NCBI GenBank assembly: GCA_018712405.1
Contig: DVHB01000049.1
Location: 1 to 40,262 of the forward strand
Direction: 5' to 3'
Source of the DNA: Candidatus Coproplasma stercoripullorum
GTDB lineage: Bacteria > Bacillota > Clostridia > Christensenellales > Borkfalkiaceae
DNA length: 40,262 nucleotides
In this document: positions 18,860-26,513 of the stretch, in pieces
How positions within the stretch are numbered: position 1 is the stretch's first letter
How the letters are laid out: every line of letters begins with the position of its first letter
The notes under the pieces: model-generated
Databases searched by the model: none
The model's input: the letters and a program-made list of their open reading frames with translations, nothing else
Told to the model about the DNA's origin: nothing
Program-made: the position numbers and the translations under genes

Positions 18860-20305
18860 TTACTCTCCCCTTCTACCGAGATTTTTAAGGAGTTGTGCAA
18901 AGCGGGGAACGTTCTTTTCGGCGGGACGCTCTATAGTCTGCTGAGAAGAAGGCTGCTGAGGCACAGACTGTTGCGCAGGAGCCTGCTGATACTGAGGCTG
19001 CTGGTACTGGGGCTGAGCCTGCTGCTGAGGCTGTTGATACTGCTGATACTGAGGCTGCTGGTACTGGGGCTGAGCCTGCTGCTGAGGCTGCTGATACTGC
19101 TGATACTGAGAAGCCTGCTGATACTGGGGCTGCTGATACTGAGGCTGAGCTGTCTGCTGAGGACGCTGAACCGTTTGCTGACGTACTGGAGGAACGGACG
19201 AATTCTGCGCAGTTGCCTGCTGTGCCGCCATGTACGGATCGGAAACCGAAAGACGGGAACCGCCGTATGCGGGCTGAGCGTAATTGTTGCGGAATACGCG
19301 CTGCTGATCGTCCTCGCGCTGCTGCTGTCTGCCGTTATCGAATCCGGGGAAACCGGTAGCAATGACTGTTATTTCCACTTCATCCTGCACGTTAGGATCG
19401 ATCCTGGCGCCGAAGATGATGTTTGCGGAGGCGTCGACAACGCTCTTTACCAGCTCTGCCGCATCGTTAACTTCGTCGAATGTAAGGTCTTCGCCGCCGA
19501 CAACGTTGAGTATAACGCCGCGCGCGCCCTCGATTGTGGTCGTAAGAAGAGGGCAGTTTACCGCAACCCTTACGGCCTCGATTATTCTGTTCTCGCCCTT
19601 GGCAACGCCTACGCCGAGGTGGGCAACGCCTTTATCCTTGAGAATGGTCTTAACGTCGGCAAAGTCGAGGTTGATGAGCGCGGGGTTAACTATGAGTTCG
19701 GCAATACCCTTGATGCCCTGCTTTAAGATCTCGTCCGCAACACGGAGAGCTTCCTTCATCGGAGTATTCTTGGGAACGACAGTTCTTATCTTATCGTTGG
19801 GGATGACAATAAGGGTATCTACATACTTCTTGAGATTTTCAAGACCCTTTACGGTATTCTCCATGCGCTTCTTGCCTTCAAAGGCGAAGGGCTCGGTAAC
19901 AACCGCAACGGTTAAAATCTTCATGTCGCGTGCGATCTTTGCAATTACGGGAGCTGCGCCTGTACCGGTGCCGCCGCCCATGCCTGCGGTTATGAAGAGA
20001 AGGTCGGTATCTCTCACCGCGTCTGTAAGAGCGTCCTTGCTTTCTTCTGCCGCCATACGGCCTACGTCGGGCTCTGCTCCTGCGCCAAGACCCTTGGTAA
20101 GCGCGCTGCCGATCTGGATCTTATTTTCGCAGGGCGACAATGCGAGGATCTGGCTATCGGTATTTACAACATAATAGTCAGAGCACATGATGCCAGCCTC
20201 TATCATCCTGTTTACGGCGTTGTTACCCGCGCCGCCTACGCCGATTACCTTGATTTTGGCTCGGCCTGCGATATTGGTTACGTTATCGTTAAAATCGTTA
20301 AACAT
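18860..20305 (-). CDS. ftsZ: Cell division GTPase FtsZ
   Basis: FtsZ is the tubulin homologue that polymerises into the division ring. The 481-residue protein has the N-terminal GTPase core with GVGGAGNNAVNRM, the tubulin signature GGGTGTG at about 110-116 and the T7 loop NLDFADV. After the C-terminal domain comes a linker from about residue 325 to 465 made largely of Gln, Tyr and Pro with repeats of the type PQYQQPQYQQ, then a conserved C-terminal tail NVPRFAQLLKNLGRRGE, which would bind FtsA or other tethers. The linker is longer and more repetitive than in Bacillus. Start ATG at 20305 with GGAGG 6 nt upstream. It follows ftsA by 38 nt and is the last gene of that transcript. Confidence 0.98.
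   Translation of the reverse strand: MFNDFNDNVTNIAGRAKIKVIGVGGAGNNAVNRMIEAGIMCSDYYVVNTDSQILALSPCENKIQIGSALTKGLGAGAEPDVGRMAAEESKDALTDAVRDTDLLFITAGMGGGTGTGAAPVIAKIARDMKILTVAVVTEPFAFEGKKRMENTVKGLENLKKYVDTLIVIPNDKIRTVVPKNTPMKEALRVADEILKQGIKGIAELIVNPALINLDFADVKTILKDKGVAHLGVGVAKGENRIIEAVRVAVNCPLLTTTIEGARGVILNVVGGEDLTFDEVNDAAELVKSVVDASANIIFGARIDPNVQDEVEITVIATGFPGFDNGRQQQREDDQQRVFRNNYAQPAYGGSRLSVSDPYMAAQQATAQNSSVPPVRQQTVQRPQQTAQPQYQQPQYQQASQYQQYQQPQQQAQPQYQQPQYQQYQQPQQQAQPQYQQPQYQQAPAQQSVPQQPSSQQTIERPAEKNVPRFAQLLKNLGRRGE
18988..19101. repeat. 57-bp tandem duplication in ftsZ linker
   Basis: Two 57-bp copies (18988-19044 and 19045-19101) differ at one base and encode two 19-residue Q/Y/P-rich units; a third copy starts at 19102 but diverges after about nine bases. 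The length is a multiple of three, so copy-number change keeps the frame. Confidence 0.85.
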
Positions 20306-20343
20306 TTTCAACCTCCGTGTATGATTGACGGCCGATAAGCCGC

Positions 20344-21504
20344 TTATCTAAAAATTCTTGAAATTAATAATGACAATGATGAATTTTCTCTGTCGCCCAA
20401 AGCCATATCGATCAGACTGAAAAGCGGACCGAACTGCGGCTTATTGTAGAACGGAATACCCGGCGAAACGACTTCTACCTTTCTTGCCAGCCTGCTGCCC
20501 ATGTAGTCGACTGCGCCGCGCACGCATGAGGTACTCTCACCCGTGATATACAGAGTTTTATAGTCGGTATTTCTTTCGGAAAAACTCTTTCCGCACTCCT
20601 CTATCGCCTCGCAAATGCCGTCGATAGCTTCGCGGATCCTGTCCTTTACCTCATGCAAAAGGAAACTGAACGTCCTCCCCCCGGAAACAAACTCAACGCC
20701 GCTGTTCTGGTTTTCAACCGAATTGAGGTTGACCTTTCCCAAAAGTTCCGATGCGGCCTCATAGGGAATATTCAGCGTTTCGCTCAAGTAAAGAGCTATG
20801 TGGCCGGAGCCCAAAGAAAAACTTTCGCTGAAAACCACACCGTTTCCGCAGATCACGCTGTACGTTGACGATATATAGCCGAAATCAAAGAGAACGGCGT
20901 ATTCATCCCTCTTTTCGGGAGCGATGAGATAAATTGCCTCCGCATGGACGGAAGGAATATATTTTATCCTGGTTATGGCCCCAAAACCCGCCAAAGCATT
21001 TTCACATGTTTCGCAAAAGAATGAAGCACAGAGGTAATGGCAGAGCCTGCCGCGCAAACTGTCAGACAACATACCGACAGGATCGACTACTCTGCGCATG
21101 TCCGACAACACATAGTAGAGGCAACCGGAACGGATGTAACGCCAACCCTTTCTCTTTTTGGGATACGAACTCTCTTCAAGCGCCTTAACGTCGTTACGGC
21201 TCACCCTCTTTGCTGACTGAAAGCCTATTGTGTTGTCTGATACGACGACGTTAGTAAATTCGCCGGGAACGCTTATGTAGAGCGTCCTTATTCTCCCGCC
21301 GCATGCTTCCGCAGTGCTTCTGACAACTGAACGAAGCGCATCGGCAAAACTGCCGGCGTCTAAAAACTGCCCCTCGGCAAACCCGTCGTACGGGCTTGAA
21401 AATTTACTTTTGATCACAAACGTATTGTTGACCCCTCTCTCCGCCACAACAGCTGTTATATCGGACGAGCGGACATCAACGACCGCAACGCTTTTATTGA
21501 GCAT
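20344..21504 (-). CDS. ftsA: Divergent FtsA-like division protein
   Basis: Assigned as the FtsA-type actin-fold membrane tether of FtsZ from position directly before ftsZ, size (386 residues) and overall fold pattern. The phosphate-1 region reads VAVVDVRSSDITAVVAERG, with Arg where FtsA normally has Gly; phosphate-2 reads VLFDFGYISSTYSVI, lacking the usual GGGTT; the adenosine loop reads LYITGESTSCVRG. A 1C-like domain with ISVPGEFTNVVV is present. The last residues, SLSLLISRIFR, form a probable amphipathic membrane-targeting helix. ATG at 21504 with GGAG 5 nt upstream; a longer frame would start at TTG without a ribosome site. It has its own perfect consensus promoter. A PilM- or SepF-like replacement is less likely. 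Confidence 0.8.
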   Translation of the reverse strand: MLNKSVAVVDVRSSDITAVVAERGVNNTFVIKSKFSSPYDGFAEGQFLDAGSFADALRSVVRSTAEACGGRIRTLYISVPGEFTNVVVSDNTIGFQSAKRVSRNDVKALEESSYPKKRKGWRYIRSGCLYYVLSDMRRVVDPVGMLSDSLRGRLCHYLCASFFCETCENALAGFGAITRIKYIPSVHAEAIYLIAPEKRDEYAVLFDFGYISSTYSVICGNGVVFSESFSLGSGHIALYLSETLNIPYEAASELLGKVNLNSVENQNSGVEFVSGGRTFSFLLHEVKDRIREAIDGICEAIEECGKSFSERNTDYKTLYITGESTSCVRGAVDYMGSRLARKVEVVSPGIPFYNKPQFGPLFSLIDMALGDRENSSLSLLISRIFR

Positions 21505-21573
21505 ACAAACTCCGTTTAAAGCACCATGTGGCAACTTTTTCAAAGGTTACCATTCCTGTGCCACTATGCATTA

Positions 21574-21602
21574 ATTATATAATAATGCGACTTTGATGTC
21601 AA
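21574..21602 (-). promoter_or_regulatory. Perfect consensus promoter of ftsA-ftsZ
   Basis: TTGACA (21597-21602) and TATAAT (21574-21579), both perfect, with a 17-bp spacer on the minus strand. It makes ftsAZ transcription independent of the upstream dcw genes. Confidence 0.9.
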
Positions 21603-21654
21603 GGAAAAAAGCATTAAAAAACGCAGATGTTTAAGCAATACGCAGGCACTATTT

Positions 21655-21710
21655 GCCGTTTTTTGCAAAAAAAGATAAAAACGGCACACGCAAAAAACGA
21701 GCGCCGTTTT
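21655..21710 (-). terminator. Terminator region after ftsQ with alternative pairings
   Basis: On the minus strand AAAACGGC (21703-21710) pairs with GCCGTTTT (21676-21685), followed by a U-rich run, giving a terminator about 43 nt after the ftsQ stop. The same middle element can also pair with a third element, AAAAAACGGC (21655-21664), so the two hairpins exclude each other. Confidence 0.65.
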
Positions 21711-21752
21711 ATTCACTTCAAATGTGCAAAATACACATATAACATTAACAAA

Positions 21753-22526
21753 TTATATTATCGAACCGTCGGGCAATATTACCCTGAATGCACCGGAATC
21801 TGTTTCCATGCAATACATATATCCGTCGAGTTTCAGATAATCGGGAGTCAAGTCGAATGCGTTGAAAAGAGCCTGCGCCTTTTCCTCTGTATGAACTTTA
21901 TACTCTCTGATCTCCATTGTGACGCCGCAGCGCAGTTTTATGCGCAGAAGTTCGCCGAGTATAGAATCATTTACAGCCGTAACACTCTCTGCAAAAGCTC
22001 GTACGGAGGAAAATTTTTCGCCGAAAGAACTAAGGATATCAGCCACAAGAGCATAATCTTCCTGCGGCACATCCAGTAATACGTTGGGGGAACCGTCGAG
22101 GTTGTTTACATTTTCAGCCTTTGTCACCATTTCATTGCAGTTCCCGTCAAGAATGACATATCCTGAGCCGTCATCCGCAGGCACGGCAAAAACTTCCAGC
22201 CTCTCTTTCACTGTAACGTTTATCGTACACGGGTACACCCTCTCCGCCGACACAAACTCGGCGTAACCGCTCTCCGCCACAATGGCTGAGATATCCTCCT
22301 CGTTCACGGTGACTATCGTGCGGCCTTCGAACTGAGACAGGCTCTCCCTTATTCCTGATACGGTATCCGCAAACTCGTCAGTCCCGTCGGAATCGCCCGA
22401 CGCAGTATAATCAACGGTGAATACATTGATGTTTCGCACCGCAAAAATTACGCTGAGGCCTATAGCTACCGCCGCTATGAACACGGCGACCAGCACAAGC
22501 GCTATTGCTTTTCTTATGTACTTCAT
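21753..22526 (-). CDS. ftsQ: Division protein FtsQ/DivIB
   Basis: FtsQ/DivIB joins FtsL and FtsB/DivIC in the complex that activates septal wall synthesis. The 257-residue protein has a short basic cytoplasmic start, one membrane helix (about 10-32) and an extracytoplasmic part beginning with a POTRA-like region (RNINVFTVDY ... IVTVNEEDISAIV) followed by VYPCTINVTVKER, which matches the FtsQ pattern of P.t....v.ER. The C-terminal beta region is poorly conserved. ATG at 22526 with GGAG 6 nt upstream. It is last in the murA-ftsQ part of the cluster and is followed by a terminator. A POTRA insertion rich in Asp, Ser and Gly follows the first strand. Confidence 0.88.
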   Translation of the reverse strand: MKYIRKAIALVLVAVFIAAVAIGLSVIFAVRNINVFTVDYTASGDSDGTDEFADTVSGIRESLSQFEGRTIVTVNEEDISAIVAESGYAEFVSAERVYPCTINVTVKERLEVFAVPADDGSGYVILDGNCNEMVTKAENVNNLDGSPNVLLDVPQEDYALVADILSSFGEKFSSVRAFAESVTAVNDSILGELLRIKLRCGVTMEIREYKVHTEEKAQALFNAFDLTPDYLKLDGYMYCMETDSGAFRVILPDGSII

Positions 22527-22590
22527 AAATTTCTCCGTATGTATCAAGAATTCCGGAACGCCCTTATGACATTTTCAGTCACACAGCCAG

Positions 22591-23847
22591 CTACACCGCC
22601 ACTCTTACGATATCTGCGCCGAGAGAACGGAGTTTATATTCAAACAAACCGTAACCCCTGTCGATATGCGAAAGGTCGAGGACCTCGCTCCTTCCGTCTG
22701 CCGAAAGCGCCGCAAGCACAAGAGCGGCTCCGCCGCGCAGATCGCATGCCACTACCGTGGCGCCGTTGAATTTATCCACGCCGCGCACGAAGGCGTTCCT
22801 GTCTACGACCGTGACGTCCGCGCCCATCTTCCTGAGTTCGGGAACATATTTAAAGCGCGTTTCGAACAGATTTTCCGTGATCAGCGACTGACCGCGGCAG
22901 ATACAGCAGAGCGCCGTCATCTGAGCCTGCAGGTCAGTGGGGAAACCCGGGTATGGCTGCGTTTCTATTGATTTTACCGAGACAAGCCTACCCTCTCTTT
23001 TTAATATTATTTTATCATTTTTTGCATATATTTTGCAACCGTTTTCTCTAAGTTTATGTAAAAGCGAGCTTATATTTTCGCCGCTGACTCCCCTTGCCGC
23101 AATCTCGCCGCCGCACATGGTTGCAGCAATTAAAAAAGTGCCCGCTTCTATTCTGTCGGCCATGGGCTGGAAAGCCGTTCCCGAAAGTTTTTTGACCCCT
23201 TCGACGACTACGGTGCCGCTGCCCGCGCCGCGCACCCTGCCGCCTATAGCGTTTAAAAATTTTTGCAGGTCCTCTATCTCCGGTTCTCTTGCAGCGTTTT
23301 TTATCACCGTTTCACCCTCTGCCTTCACCGCGGCAAGCATTATATTTTCGGTGGCGCCCACGCTCGGACAGTCGAGCATTATCTCATTGCCGACAAGCTT
23401 GCCGCATTCGCAAAGTATGTAGCCGTTACTCTCCCTTATGTTCACCCCCAGCCTTTTGAGGCCGTTGAGATGCAGATCTACGGGCCGGAGACCGATATCG
23501 CAGCCGCCGGGATAGGCTATCTTTGCCCTGCCAAAGCGCGATATCACAGGTCCGAGCAAAAATACCGAGGAACGCAACTCATGCGCGAGCGCACGCGGTA
23601 TCTCAAAACAGTCGGCCGACGACGAATCGATTATTATATCCCCGCCGTCATACACTGCCCTGCAGCCGAGGCAGGCGAGTATCTTGACCATATTTTTTAC
23701 GTCGGTAATGTGCGGCGCATTTAAAATTCTCACCTCTCCGTCAGTGAGAACTGCCGCGGCAAGAATGGGCAGAACGGAATTTTTTGCCGTCTGCACCTTG
23801 ATTTCACCGTATAATTTATTCCCTCCGTTGATGATATACTTATCCAT
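22591..23847 (-). CDS. murA: UDP-N-acetylglucosamine 1-carboxyvinyltransferase
   Basis: MurA adds enolpyruvate from PEP to UDP-GlcNAc, the first committed step of peptidoglycan synthesis and the target of fosfomycin. With the ATG at 23847 the protein has 418 residues, the family norm. The substrate-binding Lys22-Asn23 (in VQTAKNSVLPIL) and the catalytic cysteine, Cys116 in YPGGCDIGLRPVDLH, are present, so fosfomycin binding is expected. The start has GGAG 5 nt upstream; an open in-frame extension to 23967 lies in the GC-rich leader and lacks a ribosome site. It follows a 150-base gap after ftsW with its own promoter, and is followed by ftsQ after 64 bases. Confidence 0.97.
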   Translation of the reverse strand: MDKYIINGGNKLYGEIKVQTAKNSVLPILAAAVLTDGEVRILNAPHITDVKNMVKILACLGCRAVYDGGDIIIDSSSADCFEIPRALAHELRSSVFLLGPVISRFGRAKIAYPGGCDIGLRPVDLHLNGLKRLGVNIRESNGYILCECGKLVGNEIMLDCPSVGATENIMLAAVKAEGETVIKNAAREPEIEDLQKFLNAIGGRVRGAGSGTVVVEGVKKLSGTAFQPMADRIEAGTFLIAATMCGGEIAARGVSGENISSLLHKLRENGCKIYAKNDKIILKREGRLVSVKSIETQPYPGFPTDLQAQMTALCCICRGQSLITENLFETRFKYVPELRKMGADVTVVDRNAFVRGVDKFNGATVVACDLRGGAALVLAALSADGRSEVLDLSHIDRGYGLFEYKLRSLGADIVRVAV

Positions 23848-23871
23848 ATTATCTCCGAGTATGTAAATTCG

Positions 23872-23961
23872 GGCCGAAGGCGCTGAATGCGCGCCACGGC
23901 CTGAACGGTATGCGGCGCAACTGACGATTCCGCGCCGCCGCACGCCGCGCACAGCGCGGCG
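23872..23961 (-). promoter_or_regulatory. GC-rich structured leader of murA
   Basis: Two strong hairpins lie in the leader of about 125 nt: GGCCG/CGGCC outer with GGCGC/GCGCC inner (23872-23901), and CGCCGCGC/GCGCGGCG with a 3-nt loop (23943-23961). The decamer GTTGCGCCGC occurs twice in the transcript, the second time between the hairpins, allowing other pairings. The composition is much more GC-rich than flanking DNA. Confidence 0.55.
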
Positions 23962-23978
23962 CAACATTATGATATTTT

Positions 23979-24008
23979 ATTATACGGGAAAAAGTTTTTA
24001 ATTGTTAA
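23979..24008 (-). promoter_or_regulatory. Promoter of murA-ftsQ
   Basis: TTAACA (24003-24008) and a perfect TATAAT (23979-23984) with an 18-bp spacer on the minus strand. The -35 box overlaps the ftsW C-terminal codons just before its stop. Confidence 0.6.
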
Positions 24009-25164
24009 CGGGCTGCTTTTTGCCAAAAAGCAGCCGTGAAGCGCCCTTATCCTCACCGCATGAGCGCGAGATGTTGAAAAGCACGCCCATGGAAGCCATG
24101 GTTATGATGAGCGAGGTATTGCCGCTGGATATGAGCGGCAGCGGAAGCCCGGTAGGCGGGATAGTGCCGCTTACGACGAGCGCGTTTATCACTACCTGTA
24201 TGCCGTAGACGAGCGTAAACCCCGCGGCAAGCAGATACCCGAAAGGCTCGGAACACCTCTTCGCAATTCGTAAGCCCCTCCAGATTATGAACGCGCAGGC
24301 GCAGAAGAATACAGTTATGCCGAAGAATCCGAGCTCCTCCCCCATCACCGAGAGAATGAAGTCGCTTTCGGCAAACGGCAGAAAGCGGTATTTCTGCGTG
24401 GAGTTGAACAGCCCAACGCCGAACAGCCCGCCGTTGCCGAGGGCGTAGAAAGACTGGATGAGCTGGTACCCTTCGTCGAGCGGCGACGACCACGGGTCGA
24501 GAAAAGCCGAAAGGCGCTCCAGCCTGTACGGCTCGGCTATAATGAGAACGGGCACGGCGAGCGCGCAGGGAATGAGGACGAATGCGAAAGTCTTTAAATT
24601 GGTGCCGCTCAAAAAAACGAGCGCGAGCATGAGAAGTCCCAAACACATGGTGATGGACATATTCGGCTCTAAAATCACGAGCACGCAGAACAGCGCGCCC
24701 ACCCCGAGCACGGGCAGCACGCCGCGCACCGTTTTGACCTTGCGGTAATTTTTTGCAAAATACGCGGCAGTGAACAGCGCATAGGCATACTTGGCTATCT
24801 CAGAAGGCTGAATGGTGAACGAACCGAAGCCTATCCAGCGTGTGGCACCGTAGTTGGTAACGCCTATGCCCGGAACAAATACAAGCGCGAGAAGCACAGC
24901 CGCGATTACGACGGCGGCATACCTGAACTTATACAGTTTATAATATGGGAAAAAGCAGAAAAATGCCATCGCCGCCCCGCCGGCCACCACGCCGAGGAGC
25001 TGTTTTTTCACGAAATACAGACTGTCGCCGTATTGCACTTCCCCCACGTAGCTGCTCGCCGAATATATCATCAGGCAACCGAAACACGCCATTAAGCTCA
25101 CACAGACGATGAGCGGGATATCGCCGCGCGTCCTGCCCGCGGCGCTTATTTTAAGCCCCCTCAT
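23998..25164 (-). CDS. ftsW: Septal peptidoglycan polymerase FtsW
   Basis: FtsW is the SEDS-family glycosyltransferase that polymerises lipid II at the septum with a class B PBP. The 388-residue polytopic protein has about ten membrane helices and the SEDS marks: GATRWIGFGSFTIQPSEIAK, the large extracellular loop with YQLIQSFYALGNGGLFGVG, the FLPFAESDFILSVMGEELGF motif (conserved Asp in the active region) and GLPLPLISSGNTSL. ATG start overlaps the murD stop by 14 bases. Position after murD is standard for the dcw cluster. The murG that usually follows is missing. RodA is an alternative, but the cluster context favours FtsW. Confidence 0.95.
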   Translation of the reverse strand: MRGLKISAAGRTRGDIPLIVCVSLMACFGCLMIYSASSYVGEVQYGDSLYFVKKQLLGVVAGGAAMAFFCFFPYYKLYKFRYAAVVIAAVLLALVFVPGIGVTNYGATRWIGFGSFTIQPSEIAKYAYALFTAAYFAKNYRKVKTVRGVLPVLGVGALFCVLVILEPNMSITMCLGLLMLALVFLSGTNLKTFAFVLIPCALAVPVLIIAEPYRLERLSAFLDPWSSPLDEGYQLIQSFYALGNGGLFGVGLFNSTQKYRFLPFAESDFILSVMGEELGFFGITVFFCACAFIIWRGLRIAKRCSEPFGYLLAAGFTLVYGIQVVINALVVSGTIPPTGLPLPLISSGNTSLIITMASMGVLFNISRSCGEDKGASRLLFGKKQPVNN

Positions 25165-26503
25165 TTCCGCCCTTCACCATGCGGGCGAAGGCATCGCCCC
25201 GCTCTTCGTACCCCGAAAATTCGTCGAAGCTCGAGCTTGCGGGGCTTAAAAGCACGTTCTGACCAGATTTCGCCGTATGATCGGCAAGTTTCACCGCCAT
25301 TTCAAAATCTGTGCAGAGCGAAAAGGAGCTGTAACCTGCCTCCTGTGCTGCGGAGAGCAGTCTGAAACGGTTTTCGCCGTAAAGCACCGTGTGAACGACG
25401 CGGCTCTCCTTTATTTTTTTGAACAACGGATAGTATTCGTACCCCTTATCCTTGCCGCCGAGCAGCATGACCGTTTCGCGGCGCATGCAATCCACTGCCT
25501 TTATCGCCGCGTCGACGTTTGTGCCCTTGCTGTCGTCAATGTAAGTTTTGCCGTCGCGCTCGCACACCGTCTCTATCCTGTGACGCACGCCCTTGAAGGA
25601 GCAGACGGCCCTGGCGGCCTCCTTTACGTCCAGCCCGAGCGCCTCGGCCGCGGCTATCGCAGCGAGAGCGTTATATACGTTGTGCGTGCCGCTTGCCTGC
25701 ATATCGGTTACTGAGAATATGCGCACGCCCTCACAGTATACCGCGCCGTTTTCGCACCACACGCCGTCGGAGCGCGGCTTCATAGAAAAAAATATGACTC
25801 TGGACCTGATCTTTTCGGCAAAGGCACCGACGATCTTGTCGTCGGCATTCAATACGGCGTATTCGCTGCCGCGCAGGTTGCGCAGTATCTTGCTCTTTAA
25901 AAATATGTAGTTTTCCATGTTATAGTGCCTGTTCAGGTGATCCTCGGTTATGTTGGTGATGACCGCGACGTGCGGACGCAGGCTGGAGAGCGTTTCAAGC
26001 TGGAAGGAGGATATCTCTATGACGGCGAAGTCGTCGAAGTCGAGTTTTTCCACCTCGCCAACGAGAGGATTTCCGATATTTCCGCACATAACCGAATTTT
26101 TGCCCGCAGCCTTCAAAATGCCGTCTATCATGGATACCGTAGTCGTCTTGCCGTTGGTGCCCGTGACCGCCACCGCCGTCGCACGCAAAAACAGGGCGCC
26201 AAGTTCCTCTTCGCCCAAAATGCACTTGCCCTGCCGTCTGAACGACACGGGCAGAGAATTATCTATGGGGATGCCGGGACTGAGAACTAAAATATCGCAC
26301 AGGCTTACCGCGCGCTCCAGGCCGTCGGCGTCGACGGGGTGCGCGCCGAGCAGCGTCAGTTCGGTCATGAGCGCTGAGATTTTGTCGCTGACTACATCGT
26401 CGTAAAGATAGACCTCCGCGCCCCGCCTAAGAAGAAATCGGGCCGAACTTTCGCCCGATTTTGACATGCCTGCAACCAAAAACTTCTGATTTTTGAAATA
26501 CAC
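25151..26503 (-). CDS. murD: UDP-N-acetylmuramoylalanine-D-glutamate ligase
   Basis: MurD adds D-glutamate to UDP-MurNAc-L-Ala. The protein of about 450 residues has an N-terminal Rossmann-like domain (KFLVAGMSKSGESSARFL), SPGIP, the ATP loop TGTNGKTTTVSMI, the HNVYNALAAIAAA block that marks the domain 2-3 junction, DDSKGTNVDAAIKAV and the C-terminal LLSPASSSFDEF with the family's conserved serines. I chose the GTG at 26503 because GAGGTG lies 6 nt upstream, overlapping the mraY stop; a TTG 18 bases further up is possible. The start is 10 bases after the mraY stop and the end overlaps ftsW, so translation is coupled along the cluster. Confidence 0.96.
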   Translation of the reverse strand: MYFKNQKFLVAGMSKSGESSARFLLRRGAEVYLYDDVVSDKISALMTELTLLGAHPVDADGLERAVSLCDILVLSPGIPIDNSLPVSFRRQGKCILGEEELGALFLRATAVAVTGTNGKTTTVSMIDGILKAAGKNSVMCGNIGNPLVGEVEKLDFDDFAVIEISSFQLETLSSLRPHVAVITNITEDHLNRHYNMENYIFLKSKILRNLRGSEYAVLNADDKIVGAFAEKIRSRVIFFSMKPRSDGVWCENGAVYCEGVRIFSVTDMQASGTHNVYNALAAIAAAEALGLDVKEAARAVCSFKGVRHRIETVCERDGKTYIDDSKGTNVDAAIKAVDCMRRETVMLLGGKDKGYEYYPLFKKIKESRVVHTVLYGENRFRLLSAAQEAGYSSFSLCTDFEMAVKLADHTAKSGQNVLLSPASSSFDEFSGYEERGDAFARMVKGGNEGA

Positions 26504-26513
26504 CTTCCACACC

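Noticed and set aside
18988-19110. CRISPR-like array
   Set aside because: The 57-bp repeats are contiguous, without spacers, in frame within ftsZ, and there are no cas genes.
18893-20174. Long plus-strand frames opposite ftsZ
   Set aside because: They are antisense to intact ftsZ; Leu/Ser-rich runs come from the Gln-rich linker repeat.
23848-23997. Decayed murG between ftsW and murA
   Set aside because: Only 150 bases, no MurG-like peptide in any frame I read; the GC-rich hairpins fit a leader better.
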